64,000 bases of DNA from Chara braunii (taxonomy: Eukaryota > Streptophyta > Charophyceae > Charales > Characeae): the NCBI GenBank assembly GCA_003427395.1, contig BFEA01000467.1:1021925-1085924 (forward strand). Direction: 5' to 3'. The translations under genes were made by a program, and so were the position numbers. Below, piece after piece: positions 21,191-33,082 of this stretch. The notes under the pieces were generated by a model that was not told the DNA's origin, did not search any database, and saw only the letters and a program-made list of their open reading frames with translations. Each line of letters starts with the position of its first letter. Position 1 is the first letter of the stretch.

Positions 21191-21493
21191 GTGTCACTCC
21201 TCGTCCTTGGAAGTCAAACCTTCATTCTCATCCGCCTTCGTCGCCGACTCGCCGCAGTAAAATGAATGAATGTGGTGCTTGTCTTGAGGTCATTGATGGA
21301 TGGAATGAAGTTCAATGAAAACTGAACGGCTTCGGGCAATGACGAGGCAGCGACCGCAGCTGGTCTACCTCAACAACTTTCAGCGTCCTCACCAGTCGTA
21401 AGCACTCCACACACTTGTTTGCAACTTCCAATATATTAGAGGTGAAATTGCCGAACCAGCATCACTATCACCTGTGAGGGATAGCTTTCTTTA

Positions 21494-21501
21494 ATAATAA
21501 C

Positions 21502-21540
<39 letters not shown>
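21494..21540. repeat. AAT microsatellite, insertion target
   Basis: An (AAT)n run lies directly against the left end of the element at 21541. The run resumes after its right end at 22298. Confidence 0.9.
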
Positions 21541-22297
21541 CAGGGTTGCAGGCGTTCGGGACGGGCCGAACGTCCTAACGTTCAGCACCCCCTCTCGACG
21601 CGTTCGGCCGTTCGGTCGAACGCTGACCCCAAAAAAAAAAAAAAAAAAACAAAAAAAAAAAAAAAAAAAAAAAACAATTCCAAAAAATCTGGGAAAAAAA
21701 TATGTAAACAACATTTGCCTCAACGTTACATCCAAATTCTTTACCAAATTTGAAATAAAAATCAAATATTAAAAATAAATAATAATAATGAAAGTTAGAA
21801 AAAATAAAACGAGAATGAAATTATTGAGCCGGCCAGCACGTTTTTGACACTGCCATCTTTGGCGATTTTTCACTTTGTTTTGGCTGGCACAAATGCCATG
21901 AAAATTTATGTATGTCTATCCTACATAATAGAGAATCTCCAAATAAAGTTTGAAAAAATAATATATTTTTTCATGCCCCAAAATAAAGGAAAAACAAAAA
22001 GTGAAAGAAAGAAAAAATAAATTAGTGAGTGGGCAAGCAAGTTTTGACACCACCATCTTTGCCAATTTTTCATTTTTTTTTGGATGAACAGAATAGCTTC
22101 AAAATTAAGAGGGACATACCTTACATCACAAAGAACTTACAAAAACAATTTCAGTATAACATAATAATATTTAGGTGCCGAAATAATTTTTTGTGGGGTC
22201 CAAACCCCTTCAGGTTCGGGCTCCGTACGGGGACCCGAACGCCCGAATGTTCGGGGGTCAGCTTAGGGGCCTCCGTACGTTCGGCCTAACAACCCTG
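21541..22297. mobile_element. Non-autonomous hAT-like DNA element
   Basis: The element begins CAGGGTTG and ends CAACCCTG, forming perfect 8-bp termini. It is flanked on both sides by ATAATAAT, consistent with the 8-bp duplication of hAT transposons, although the target is itself an AAT repeat. Subterminal GTTCGG/CCGAAC motifs cluster at both ends (21553-21625 and 22213-22285). The middle is AT-rich with no transposase, including two related blocks containing TTTTGACAC and ACCATCTTTG near 21840 and 22045. The family assignment rests on termini and duplication length. Confidence 0.75.
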
Positions 22298-22559
22298 ATA
22301 ATAATAATAATAATAAAAATAGAAAATTGCTGGCTGGTGAGTAGCAGCAACCTGGTGGATGAGCAGGGGGGGATGTGAAGGACTGCAGGAGTTGAAGAAT
22401 GACTAAGAAAGGCCCTTGCAGGCTGAGGGGGATGGACAGCAGCAGGTAACATAGCACAACTAACCAAACCAGGCAAGTCTCAGGTTAACGCTGAGGTTAA
22501 GTTAGCCATAAATGTCATTTGTCTTTCAGGACGTCAAATCCATCGAAGCTGGAACAAAA

Positions 22560-22870
22560 TACTACAAAAGAGAATCTGGTGGAGATTCAAGTCACGACCG
22601 GCTGGCACAAGCCCTGCTTTTTTTTTTTTGCAAGTCCCCGTTCTCTTAAACCACCAGTATCCGTCGCAGGACTTAGCCGTTAATGCACCGACGCCCATGC
22701 GCTTCCGGGTACCGGAACACAAAGGCTGGAGGCGCCAGCCAAAACAAAAACAAAAAAAACGCCGCGCTGGCGGTTCGGCAAAACTTGGCGTGCAGGATGT
22801 TTCTTGGCTCCGCATCGATAGCTGGGCCAAGTACTGGTGGGGTGGTTTAAGGCGCCAAACCTCTTCCCCC
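22560..22870. repeat. Dispersed repeat with GGCGCCAGCC core
   Basis: The phrase GGCTGGAGGCGCCAGCCAAAA at 22722 recurs inverted near 36568. GGGCCAAGTACTGGTGG at about 22824 recurs near 47010. These are pieces of one dispersed family. No gene is seen. Confidence 0.5.
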
Positions 22871-23199
22871 CCCCCTCCCTCCCTCCCTCCCTCCCTCCCT
22901 TTTTTGCCACAAAAATGTCCACCTGCTCTCCCTGCCTGACCTGGTCACCTTTCAGCTCACTGACGCCTGGTTTTCCCTCGTTCTCTAAGGGAAGCACAGA
23001 TGTCAATCCTCTGCCAATCAATCATAGCCATGATATCCCACTTCCGGATCTGCATAGCAAGGAGTATTGCATGAATTTCCATCAATATCTCAGCCAGGTT
23101 CTTCCCTCAGATGTTCTGTCTTATCATTTCCAATAGCGGTTCATATGACAGTCCCTGTGGCTGTCACGCAGAGATTCATCCAGAGACTCGAGCACCGAT

Positions 23200-23690
23200 T
23201 ACAGCACAGATTACAGCACAGATTCAATCAGGGACTCAAGCAGAGTTTAGAGAGCAGAGATTCAAGTACAGACATTTGAGAACTGAGATTCGAGGGGCAG
23301 AGATCAAATTCGAGGGCCGAGATTCAGGTACAGACATCTGCGAGCAGAGATTCGAGGGGCAGAGATCAAATTCGAGGGCAGAGATTCAAGTACAGAGATC
23401 CGAGAGCAGACATTCGAGGGGCAGAGATCAAATTCGAGGGCAGAGATTCAAGTACAGTGATTTGAGAGCAGAGATTCGAGGGGCAGAGATCAAATTCGAG
23501 GGCAGAGATTCAAGTACAGAAATCCGAGATTCGGGGGCAGAGATTCAAGTACAGAGATCCGAGATTCGAGGGCAGAGATTCAAGAGAAGACATCTGAGAG
23601 CAGAGATTCCAGGGGCAGCGATCCAAGAGCAGAGACTCGACCAGAGATTCAAGCGGGGACTCGAAAAGAGATTCAAGGAGAGATTGGGCC
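23200..23690. repeat. Minisatellite of 62 bp and shorter units
   Basis: GGGGCAGAGATCAAATTCGAG recurs at 23294, 23356, 23418 and 23480, exactly 62 bp apart. Shorter CAGAGATTCAAG units lie on both sides. One frame is open for most of this stretch, but it is a repeat artefact with no domain. Confidence 0.9.
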
Positions 23691-23815
23691 TCTCTCCACT
23701 ACTCTCGACATGTGCAAAACGAGAGTTGAATCTTCCACTAGAACATGGAAAGATACGCCGCCATAGTTTTTGTCTTTTTTCCCATGTCGAAAGTAGTCGA
23801 GCAAGGCCCAAAACG
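23690..23815. repeat. Foldback element, copy 2
   Basis: CCACTACTCTCGACATGTGC and CCATGTCGAAAGTAGTCGAG form arms around a middle with AGAACATGG and TTTTTGTCTTTTTT, matching copy 1 at 12896 in order and spacing. It follows directly on the 62-bp minisatellite. Confidence 0.7.
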
Positions 23816-23961
23816 AGAGATGCAGCAGTAAGAGCAGTCAGTGTAGCTATCGCTCACAGCAAAAGTACACCGCCTCTGTCTCCATCCGCACAGCTATGCT
23901 GGCTGCTCGTCTGCCACCATTATACGCATTACTGGTTTTTTTTTTTGTTTTTTTTTTTTTC

Positions 23962-24014
23962 CATGGCCCCTGCGCAAGGATGACACGCATAAATCGAGAG
24001 ATGGTCCAAATTTT
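23962..24014 (+). pseudogene. 5'-truncated U6 snRNA copy
   Basis: The 3' half of U6 from CATGGCCCCTGCGCAAGG to ATGGTCCAAATTTT is present with one difference (GAGAG for GAGAA). It begins abruptly after a T run, so the 5' half is missing and no promoter is present. Confidence 0.85.
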
Positions 24015-24019
24015 AATGG

Positions 24020-24960
24020 TATTTTCTCACTGCAACGATCGGGCACATACTGGTTGCATTCTCAGGCGGCCATTTGCTGTTACAGAGCACCAACCAGCTA
24101 CGCGGTCAATGACTCAGTGAACAATACTCCAGAAGACGCAGACAGCTACAGTAACTGAGAATCTCATTACCATAAGCAGATGCAGGATAACTGAATGGAC
24201 ACTGTTAGCTTGACTCATGGTTTGTCCAACGTCTTCAGCCGAATAGAACGCCTACTCAGGTACTAAAGACGAAGGGAACAGAATGCGTAAGCATACTAAG
24301 CAAGGCATGAATGGACAAAATTGCAGGGCCTTCCTCGAAGACACCGTGCCCTCAAAACGACTGGACGAGGCGCGAAAGACGTTCTACACATTCATTCCAT
24401 CATCACTGTTCGTTCACCTGCGTTATGTTCTGAGGAAGGTCCTATAAACAGATTGCGAAGGTCCCATTTAGGAACCGAAAAAAAAAAACCATATGCTTAG
24501 GAAAAAGCATGAACATTGAACACCACTATCATAGGCAGAGAAACGGAGCCCATCAGCATCGGCAGAGACCAACGCAAATAGGTCATAAGAACGAAAGTCT
24601 ACCCAATTCCAGAAATACCAGACCGGGTATGGAGAAGCATCGTAGCAAGTTCAACGGTCCGCCCCTATATGGCCCCGAATATGCCTAGAAAGTTCACAGA
24701 ATTCCTTTTTTCAGAAATACCCTTCTCGCAAACTTGCGAAACAAATTCACCGGGCGACCCCTCCTTTCATGACAAAGACCCGTCCGGCTGGCCTGGGGCC
24801 TGGGGGCAAGCACTCCAAGGCAGGCGGGTCCTCTGTTGCATGCAAAACGAGGTACCGCCGGTGTATTTGCCCTGAAAGACAGACTCCCCGTAAACTACTC
24901 ACCAATTTTTTATTATTTTTTTTTTAAAGAATCTCAGCAACTTTTGAAACGATATTTCTG
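24020..24960. other. No gene seen
   Basis: Mixed sequence with no coding, RNA or repeat signal that I recognise, apart from short A and T runs. Confidence 0.4.
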
Positions 24961-24964
24961 CATC

Positions 24965-25615
24965 TTTGCAGGCATATGTTAACAACTTACAATACATGCC
25001 ACTTCGCAAGCATATTAGTCACAAACCATGCGCCTCTTCGCAGGCATATTTGTCACAACACACGCAACTTTGCAGGCAAAAATTTTCAGGCCAATTTGTC
25101 ACAATCATAAACTATGCAGGCATATTTGTCACAAAACATGTCCGCATTGAAGAAATGCGACAAAGTCTGTCACATTTGTCACAAAACATGCCACTTCGCA
25201 GGCATATTTGTCACAACACACGCAACTTCGCAGGCAAAAACTTTCAGGCCTTATGTAACAATACAAAAACTATGCAGGCATATTTGTCACAAAACATGCA
25301 AAGCATACTTGTCACAACACACGCAACTTTGCAGGCAAAGACTTTCAGGCCTATATGTAACAATACAAAAACTATGCAGGCATATTTGTCACAACAATGC
25401 AAAGCATGTTTGTCACAACACATACAAATTTGCAGGCATATTTGTCACAATACATTCAACTTTGCAGCCATGCATATTTGTCACAACACACGCAACTTTG
25501 CAGGCAAAAACTTTCAGGCCTATTTGTCACAATACAAACACTATGCAAGCATATTTGTCACAATACATGAAGCATGTTTGTCACAACACATGCAACTTAA
25601 AGTCGTGCCAAATAC
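24965..25615. repeat. Higher-order repeat of CATATTTGTCACAA
   Basis: CATATTTGTCACAA recurs about a dozen times. It alternates with ACACACGCAACTTTGCAGGC and AACTTTCAGGCC in a higher-order pattern. Two frames stay open because unit lengths are compatible, but the products have no domain. Confidence 0.85.
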
Positions 25616-25639
25616 AGCTAAAATGACCGGGCATTATAT

Positions 25640-27600
25640 TCGGCTGAAGACGGTACTCAGTATAGTTAACGAGGAGGAGCGAACTCAACCATCGCTGGTA
25701 GCTAGACAGTTCTCCAACTATACAAGTAGCGAACTCGACGCAAAAAACACACAATAGAAACTCTTCATTTTGATTTCGAAAAGCACACACGCATAGCACA
25801 GCCATCACGTCCACCTTCCTGCGATGGGCATTGCCCGTTCTTTGAGGTACGACAGTCAAAAGCTAGGTATAGCACACAATCATGATCTACCTGCCCAGCC
25901 GCTGTTCCGTTGTATCCCGACCATTTGCCAGAGATTTCGCTCACTTGCAATCACAGTAAGAGTTGAAGGATATTCAACTCGACGAAGTCGATAAACATAA
26001 TGTTTCATTGGCCATTTTAACCAACTACAAAGCTAGAGAACTTGAACAAGTTCCCACTCATTTCCTATCTTTCTGACCGGCCAAAAGAGCCACATCATCC
26101 AATTCCATAATTTTCCAGACTCACCACACACCTGAGAGAGAGCCGGAACGCAAGCAGACTGTTTACAGACAATTAAATGATACTTTCTGCAGCAAGACAT
26201 CCTTCCAGTAGTCGTTGGTAAGACCAGAAGACGACATATTTTCCAGTCCCCGACTACTCCGACAACTCCGACAACCCCAACCTTAGCCTTACTTTACACA
26301 CCTAAAAGAATGCATGTACTTCCATATGCGTACACTAATCCACACAAATCACTGCCCGCCACCACCAGTCCCGTCTCCGACAACCCGCCTCCGACACCCC
26401 ACCGACCTCAATTAAACACCTAACAGAATGCATGTCCTACGTCCTTCCATGTCCTTCCATATACCGTGATATACGTATGGTCGTCCAGACCAATCGCTGG
26501 CCGCCAACAGTTTACATTTAAAAGAATGCCTTGGACAGCCACGCAAGCGACGATTGACCGAACGAAATTCACCCAAGTGGCGCTCAGTCGCCAACGATTA
26601 ATTGAGCAGTGGCCGACAATACCGACGATAGGTTCAATGCCAACCGATGACAGGCAACGAGACCGACACCCGACTTATAGATGCCACAAATCCGGCCAAC
26701 TACGTTCCCTCAGAACGCCGTAGTTACACGTGTCAATATCTGTTGAATTGTAGGCAGTAAATCTCTTCTCGACCTAAACATACCACTGGCAACACGCTAA
26801 GTCCATATACATGTCGATATGTCCTCTTCTCGACAGTGAATCTCTTCTCGACCTGAACATACCACGGACAACTCGCTAAATCCCTACATCTGGCAGTGAC
26901 TCAGTGCGACATTCTGCCATGTCGACATCTGCTGCCATGTCGACATTTGACGCCAAATCGAACCACTTAAGAGACACTATTATATTATACATATTACCCA
27001 GACTTGCCTTCGCAAATGGAAGTCACCTATTCGCGCGCGAACAAAGTGTGCAACGTTGAACGTACTACATATTTTCCGTCTCCGAAAAAAATTTGCACAC
27101 TCCTCTCAGTGCTCTGGGTGGGATGTTCCTGCCACCACCATCTTTCCCTCATTACCCGTCACTCTCGTACAAAATACATGAGCATATGATCTCCCAAACA
27201 GCGCATTCGTGAGAGAGGACCCCATAATGAGGAAGAATCATAATAAAGAGATTCCATGATCGAACCCCGCGAAAGGTCGACAACATCGGAAGCTACAGAG
27301 TCATACAAACATCTTCACTCTTCATCCTGCGGGCAAACCCTACCTGCGTCCTTGTCATTCTCTCCTGCCCACTGCCACCCTTTTGATTCTCTGCTGCCCC
27401 GTGCGCCCGCCTTTGTCAAGCTCTGCAAGTCAATCGCTATGGAGACGTAGACTGCCACTCCTGGCTGCACTCCTGGGCCAAAAGAACACAACCCATCGTA
27501 CGTAGCAACGATGGTCGTGGGCTGACCGACACACCAGTCTGGATCTTGACGATACATGGCGACTCCGGCTCTCAGGTAGATACGACAAGATCATCCCACA
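25640..27600. other. No gene seen
   Basis: Nearly 2 kb of unremarkable sequence. Short phrases such as TCTCTTCTCGACCT near 26762 and 26842 recur once, indicating an old local duplication. Confidence 0.4.
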
Positions 27601-27611
27601 CGAGCAGCGTG

Positions 27612-27710
27612 GCAATTCAAGCTATATTACGACTGGGCTAAGCAGTAATCAAGCGGCACCAAAAACTATATTATGACTGGGCTAAGCAGTAGTCGAAGCG
27701 GCACCAAGAA
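27612..27710. repeat. Tandem duplication of about 50 bp
   Basis: CTATATTACGACTGGGCTAAGCAGTAATC followed by AAGCGGCACCAA is repeated once (27620 and 27666) with few changes. Confidence 0.75.
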
Positions 27711-28260
27711 AGGCGCGACAACAAGCATTATAGGACTTATGAAGCAACCCAGACAGGCCATTGGCGGCCCGCAAAACACAGCTAGGAACCAGACGATCGG
27801 ATTTGCAATCATCAGGAAGAACAACATCGTCGCTATAAAGATCTCGAACAGAGCCATGATGACTACTTACAACGTAACAATCACCGACTAAGTACACTCC
27901 CACACACTCTTCTGGACGTGGACTACAGATCGATCTGCACAGACAATTCTTCCTTAGATGAACAGGCAAACTGAGATGCGGCCCTGGATTCGAGGTCACC
28001 GTAACGGCGTAACCTTGGCACCAATCAAGGATAGCCAAATAGCTGATACCCTATCGACCTCAGTTTCACGATGGTGATGGCGAGTCGCTCTTCTTCTCTC
28101 TCCTTATCTCCACTTCCTGGTCAACCGGTCCTGCACCTCGATGTACAGCTCTCACCTTGACGACAAGTTCTGAAGTCCCCCCACCATACCAGCTGCGGCT
28201 GCGTACGCCGCCGTCTCCCAGCTCCCTCCCCACGTCAGCGACGAGTTCCCACGCACTCGA

Positions 28261-28372
28261 TCCTCGATCCCTCAAGGGCCACAACCGCACCAGCGCAAGT
28301 TCCGCCGCCCTATCACCCTTCAAGGGCCACAACCGCACCAGCGCAAGTTTCGCCGCCCTATCACCCTTCAGT
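28261..28372. repeat. Tandem duplication of about 53 bp
   Basis: GGGCCACAACCGCACCAGCG and the following TTYCGCCGCCCTATCACCCTTCA occur twice in succession with one difference. The surrounding 27740-28900 contains several Ser/Pro-rich frames on both strands, none with a domain. Confidence 0.8.
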
Positions 28373-28939
28373 GCCTTCACCTCGCAAATGTATGTTGTCT
28401 AGCTATGGTTGTTCATAAAGGCTAACTGGCCAGTACCAGCCTACCACATTCAGCTCGAGAACCCGCTGCAGGCAACGACTCCGCTGTATCCGTCGTTAAA
28501 CCGGCGGGAAGAGAAAGAAACGACGACTCTCCCGCCCGCACAACACGCCTCCACAATCACCTTCAACCTCTCGCCCGGAATTGAGTGCACACAACTTGAC
28601 GCTGTCGTCGTCTACCTCGGCTTTATACTCAATCGAACACACTAGCCAGAACGAGTGTTTTCCCTCAAAAAGAGAAAGAAAAAAAAAAGAAAAATCCTCC
28701 GGGAAAGACGAACCCCTCGCGCCCTTTCCGTCCGCCCAGTTTGCTCTGCTGCACTGTCGCCTCGTCGGGTATGCCGTACCGCTTTTTCCCCTCGTTGAAG
28801 AGGGGTTAACTGGCTGGCTGATACTATTGACGCCAACGTCCGCGCGGGTCAGGGAGATGCACGCAACGGTCAACGGTCAACTCCCCGTTTCGGTACCGAA
28901 GGTCAAATGTGACCTTGACCTTCCCATCCGTAGGTCCAT

Positions 28940-29000
28940 AAGTCAGGATTTGAACTCAGTTGCGCATTTCAACAGTTCATGGGTGTTACCGACTACCGTC
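28940..29000 (-). repeat. tRNA-like SINE fragment, third copy
   Basis: AGGATTTGAACTC (B-box complement) and TTTCAACAGTTCATGGGTG on the plus strand match the copies at 5915 and 7008. The A-box side is lost where the next palindromic element begins. Confidence 0.55.
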
Positions 29001-29105
29001 TTCCCACGAACACAACGCACCCTCATTTTGGCTGTATCTGGCCGGAAACATACCTTGTATACTTTCCTTTGCAGGGTGCGTTATGTTCGGGGGAAGACGG
29101 TCGTA
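28990..29105. mobile_element. Palindromic MITE, copy 1
   Basis: CGTCTTCCCACGAACACAAC (28999 on) and its near reverse complement ending GTTCGGGGGAAGACGG (about 29086-29101) form long arms with GCACCCT continuing the match. It shares termini with the copy at 29367. Confidence 0.75.
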
Positions 29106-29366
29106 AGCTAACCTCGTTGCCCTTCCCGCCCCTTTCTGGCAGACCTGTTTTGTTTTGGCAGACAAAGACGGGACGACACTGACGTGGCTGCCGGGTTGCA
29201 ACACGACGTCGCCTACGTGCCCTTGAGCCAGGTTCTTCCCTGGAAGGAGTGGGGACCACAGAAGATTACCAAAACGGACAAAAGAGGCGCGCACACAGGA
29301 CCACGCGAGAGGCGAAGGACCACCACGGGCTGGTTTGTGCACCCCTTCCCCTCCCGATTGAAGCAT

Positions 29367-29488
29367 GCTACCTTCTTCCCCGGAATACAACGCACGGTCA
29401 TTATTGGTGTATTGGCCCTATTGGGGGCATCTTTCAGTCTACATACAGGTATGATGACCGTGCGTTGTATTCGGGGGAAGACGATGAG
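29367..29488. mobile_element. Palindromic MITE, copy 2
   Basis: CTTCTTCCCCGGAATACAAC with GCACGGTCAT on the left pairs with ATGACCGTGCG and TTGTATTCGGGGGAAGACG on the right. No coding capacity. The two copies lie 260 bp apart in the same non-coding stretch. Confidence 0.75.
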
Positions 29489-29739
29489 TCAGTTCGAGCA
29501 GCTAACATCTGGGGAAAATTGGTAGACCTTTCTGGTTCTCCGCCCCTAAACTTTTTCCCCGTTTCGCAAGACGAGCCAAAAAAAAAAAAGAAAAAAAAAA
29601 GGAGGCCGCTGGTTGTAAAATCTGGCAGCCGACTCGGAGGTTGGGTCCCGGGCCTCTATTGGCTCTTCCTACCGGATTATTAATCTGGAGTTGTATTTGC
29701 GCAGACTCAGTTTCCGGTGGGACCTTCTTGCCAAATGGG

Positions 29740-30175
29740 ACAAGTTGAGCTCAGTTGGAAAGGCACAGAAGTAACTGTTGCATTCAGGAGGTCGTGCGTT
29801 CAATCCCCACTCGCCTCACATATGTGCCTGGGCAAGCTTGGTGTTCTACCAGCTAGAGATAACCCATTGGCCCCCAAAACCAGCATGGGCAGTACCTTGG
29901 CAGCCTGATGTTGTTGGCTGCTATGCAGCGACAATATTGGCCATGAGACACCGCAATGTGGGGTTCGAGGGGGGGTAGGGGGAGGTGCAGTGACTGGCCA
30001 TTGCTCGGCGCTAGCACCGCCGATTTCCCCTATTGGCAATGCCTGCCCACCCCTCGACACCGTGACGAGGGACTGGCACAACCTTGCTCTCGCACCACAG
30101 CTGTGGTGCCAACCTACCCTGTGGGCTGGGGGGAGATCCGGGTTGGTTGGTGTTCCCCTGTACTCCCCTCTACTA
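29740..30175 (+). mobile_element. tRNA-derived SINE related to 7921
   Basis: A-box-like TGAGCTCAGTTGG and B-box-like GCGTTCAATCC flank ATTCAGGAGGTCGTG, identical to the SINE at 7921. The 3' part is diverged, and no clean target duplication was found. Confidence 0.6.
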
Positions 30176-30179
30176 TACA

Positions 30180-30252
30180 TAGACTTAGTCTAGTGAGAGG
30201 ACGAGATAGATGCGTACTAGACTTAGTCTAGTGAGAAGACGAGATAGATGCG
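30180..30252. repeat. Direct duplication of about 37 bp
   Basis: TAGACTTAGTCTAGTGAGA and the following GACGAGATAGATGCGT occur twice in tandem. The unit starts with the palindrome TAGACTTAGTCTA. Confidence 0.85.
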
Positions 30253-30343
30253 TGCTACCAAGAAAGATGAAATAGGTGAGAGAAAAAGAAAAAGAAAAGA
30301 AGTTTGGGTGCTTACTTTTTGGGAAAAAAAGAACAAACAAAAA

Positions 30344-30540
30344 GGTTCTTGCATGGGAGGTTTTAACCAATTATCCCTGACATCTGTCTCTCAGAACCAA
30401 CTCATCCTTTGCCATAAGATGGTAGTACCAAGGGAAAAAGCCAAAAAGGTTCACGTGGGACGTTTTCACCAATTATCCCTAACATCTGTCTCTCATAACC
30501 AACTCATCCTTTGCCATAAGATGGTAGTACCAAGGGATGA
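30344..30540. repeat. Tandem duplication of about 105 bp
   Basis: Two units share CCAATTATCCCT, ACATCTGTCTCTCA and AACCAACTCATCCTTTGCC through GGTAGTACCAAGGGA, with minor differences. Confidence 0.85.
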
Positions 30541-30559
30541 GATGCAACACACTACTGGC

Positions 30560-32220
30560 CACTCCAATATAAATCACTTAAAATAAGTAAACTTATCCAA
30601 CTCAGAATGATCGATTACCATTGTTTTATGAAGTTTCTGGAGCTCAGTCGATTCATCGAAGCACTTACTTGAGGAATTGGCCTCGGGGCCATGAAAAAGT
30701 GGTGGTCAAATTTTCTAGAATAAAGGCTGAGTTGGTGTTTTTTTGGCGTTCTTGTGATGAACTACGATCCGTACCTTGCGGAAACACATACCCTTTGGAT
30801 CCAACCGGTTAGGGACAAGGAGGACGGACGTTAGTCCAACTTTATATTTGTTTTCTTTCTTCGCAAAGATGCCTTTCAAACTTACACAGGAAATTCTAGT
30901 TTTGCCCCAAAATCCTCAACCACACCTCATACTTTAATCGATCTTCTTTCTACGGGTACAAAATGCTGAGCGGGCCGAGTTGATTAGGGAAAATAAACGT
31001 GGATTAGGGTAGGTTCAGTAGGAAAGTGAGGTGGCGAGGTATGCAGATCTTTGAGCTACCCCCACCTGGACTATGGCATGTAGAGTTGACATTGACCCTA
31101 TCCATGTTAAGTGATTACTGGTCCCACACGGTCAGTATCCGCTGATTTGAACCTTACCACTTAGTTTTGATGACTCACACTTGGACTCTAAGCATGAGGA
31201 GGTCATTGAGAAACCACGGGATTCTCTCCAAGAAGGCATACTTGGTGGTGAAGTAGCGTTGGCTGCACTGTATAACTAGAAGTTGCTGACTACTCTCCAA
31301 CATCAATGTCAGACACAATGATTTGATTTGAAATTGATGTAAATTCTCCTAGGTATAGGTACACTTGAGTAAAGTTTGTCAAATGGGTTAGGATGACATG
31401 TCCAAGGGAGAGATAAGTTGTTTTTTATCTCAAAAGTCCGACTAACACAAGTTTAGTGTAGTCGGGGGATGGTCATGGTTGAATGCATAGCGCAACATTA
31501 CTTTGTGGGCGTGATGGGTTCTTTTTCTACTCCCCGTGATCCTGGTTGACGTTGATGCGTTTGTGGACTGATTTCTCACCGGATGGATAAATGAATGTGA
31601 AATATCTTGATTGCAATGTTAGTTTTTTCGGCATTGCTTTCATATTTGTATCTGACTTTGGTACTGAGGACCATCTAATGCTTTGACTTTTCCTTTCAGA
31701 AGGTCCGGGCTGGGTTTGAGATGCATAGTGCAATTCTTTTCTCCTGGAGTAAGAATTTATTTCCTTTGGAAATAGTTCAGGGTTGTCGGTCTGCCTGAGG
31801 GCATTGGTACCTAGTAGGACCATAGCCCTTTCAGAAAGAAACTTGCGTGTTACCAGGCCTTATACCAGTAAGGCATTTCTATGATGGACCATTGACTATC
31901 CAGTAAACCTTGACAGTGTTCTTCAAAACTTCTTTCGGCGAGGCTTCCACAAATCCTAACACTAACGTTTGTCTCCTGACTTGCAATTGTCTACTCCTTT
32001 AAGTCCCCAATACCTTATCTGCTTATATTTCCAGAAGTTGATTTATCTGTTTCTCTTTGATATTAGATCTCAGCGTGATCTGACCGTACCCATTCATCAA
32101 ATCAGACCTCTACTATTATTGTTGTTGTTGTGTAAGTCTCTAGTCTAAATTAAATGTTGTTGCAGGTAGGAGTTCTATTATTTCTTCATTTGTACTATAA
32201 TTGACTCTTCGTTAAAGGTT
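30560..32220. other. No gene seen
   Basis: The open frames are short and lack recognisable motifs. This could be the 5' part (LTR and leader) of the decayed Ty3-like element that follows, but I found no primer-binding site. Confidence 0.35.
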
Positions 32221-32811
32221 TGTTCCTATGCTTGTAATGACTCGGTTTCAGGAAAGAGAAAAGGAGAGGAAGAGAAAAAAAATATTTCTTAAGGGAGTGA
32301 GGACAGGAAAGAGAAGTGTTTGTCCAAAGAAAAAGAAGAGAGTACTTACCTTAAGAGTTTTATTGAATTTTTCTCCGGTCTATGACTCTTTGACCAATCC
32401 GCTGATGGTGAGAGTTTTAACTACAGCAATGAGTCTAAGATGACATTGACCTCTGAGCAATTCAAGACTTTGCTTGATGGGGCATATGAATAAGAAAACA
32501 AATTATTGAGGGCTTTGTAAAATAGCACCAAAAAAGGAGAAGGGAGCGAGGAAGAGCAAAAGGAGAAATGTCCTTGTTGCCTATAAGGTTGTCCTTAAAA
32601 CGATTTCCCCACTAACTGATGAAGAAAATGAGGAAATGGCGATCATTTACATTAGAACCTTAGTTGACGTTTGGTCGTTTGAATACCTCCCTAACCTAGT
32701 ATCCCACTCATTTGATGAAGTGAAAAAATCGTAGGATGTCGTGGTCTGTGGAGGGGGTGGTCAAGGAACATCGTAACTACTTGCAGAAAATTGCAGATCT
32801 GCAACAAGCTC

Positions 32812-33082
32812 TTGCAACAGTCATTTCGTCAAAACGGACATATTATATTTTTTAAACGAAATTAAAATCAAGTTTTGGGTCGAAATCCGGTCCAAAGTTT
32901 GGCTCCAGGGGGCCCGGCGTTCCTAGAACGTCAGACCCCCTAGATGTATCTAGTCGCAGAACGTCGAACCCCTTGGAGTCAAAAATTTGGACCAGATTTC
33001 GGCCCAAAAACTCAATTTGAATTTCGTTCAAAAAATATAATATCATTAATATGTCCGTTTTGACGAAATGGTTGTTTTGCAA
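32812..33082. mobile_element. Long inverted-repeat MITE inside the Ty3-like element
   Basis: The left arm starts CATTTCGTCAAAACGGACAT at 32822. The right arm ends with the complement, ATGTCCGTTTTGACGAAATG, at 33070. Arms of about 85 bp continue inward through ATATTATATTTTTT and CGAAATCCGGTCCAAA, then a loop with AGAACGTC-type repeats. TTGCAA lies just outside both arms (32812 and 33077). The element splits the gag-like region, so it landed after the retrotransposon. Confidence 0.85.

Noticed and set aside
23111-23983. 290-codon ORF across the 62-bp minisatellite
   Set aside because: The frame is open because of the repeat and contains only Arg/Glu/Ile-type repeats, followed by the foldback element and a T run.
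24966-25757. 263-codon ORF rich in Cys, His and Gln
   Set aside because: It is encoded by CATATTTGTCACAA-type repeats. The Cys/His spacing follows the DNA repeat and not a zinc-finger pattern.
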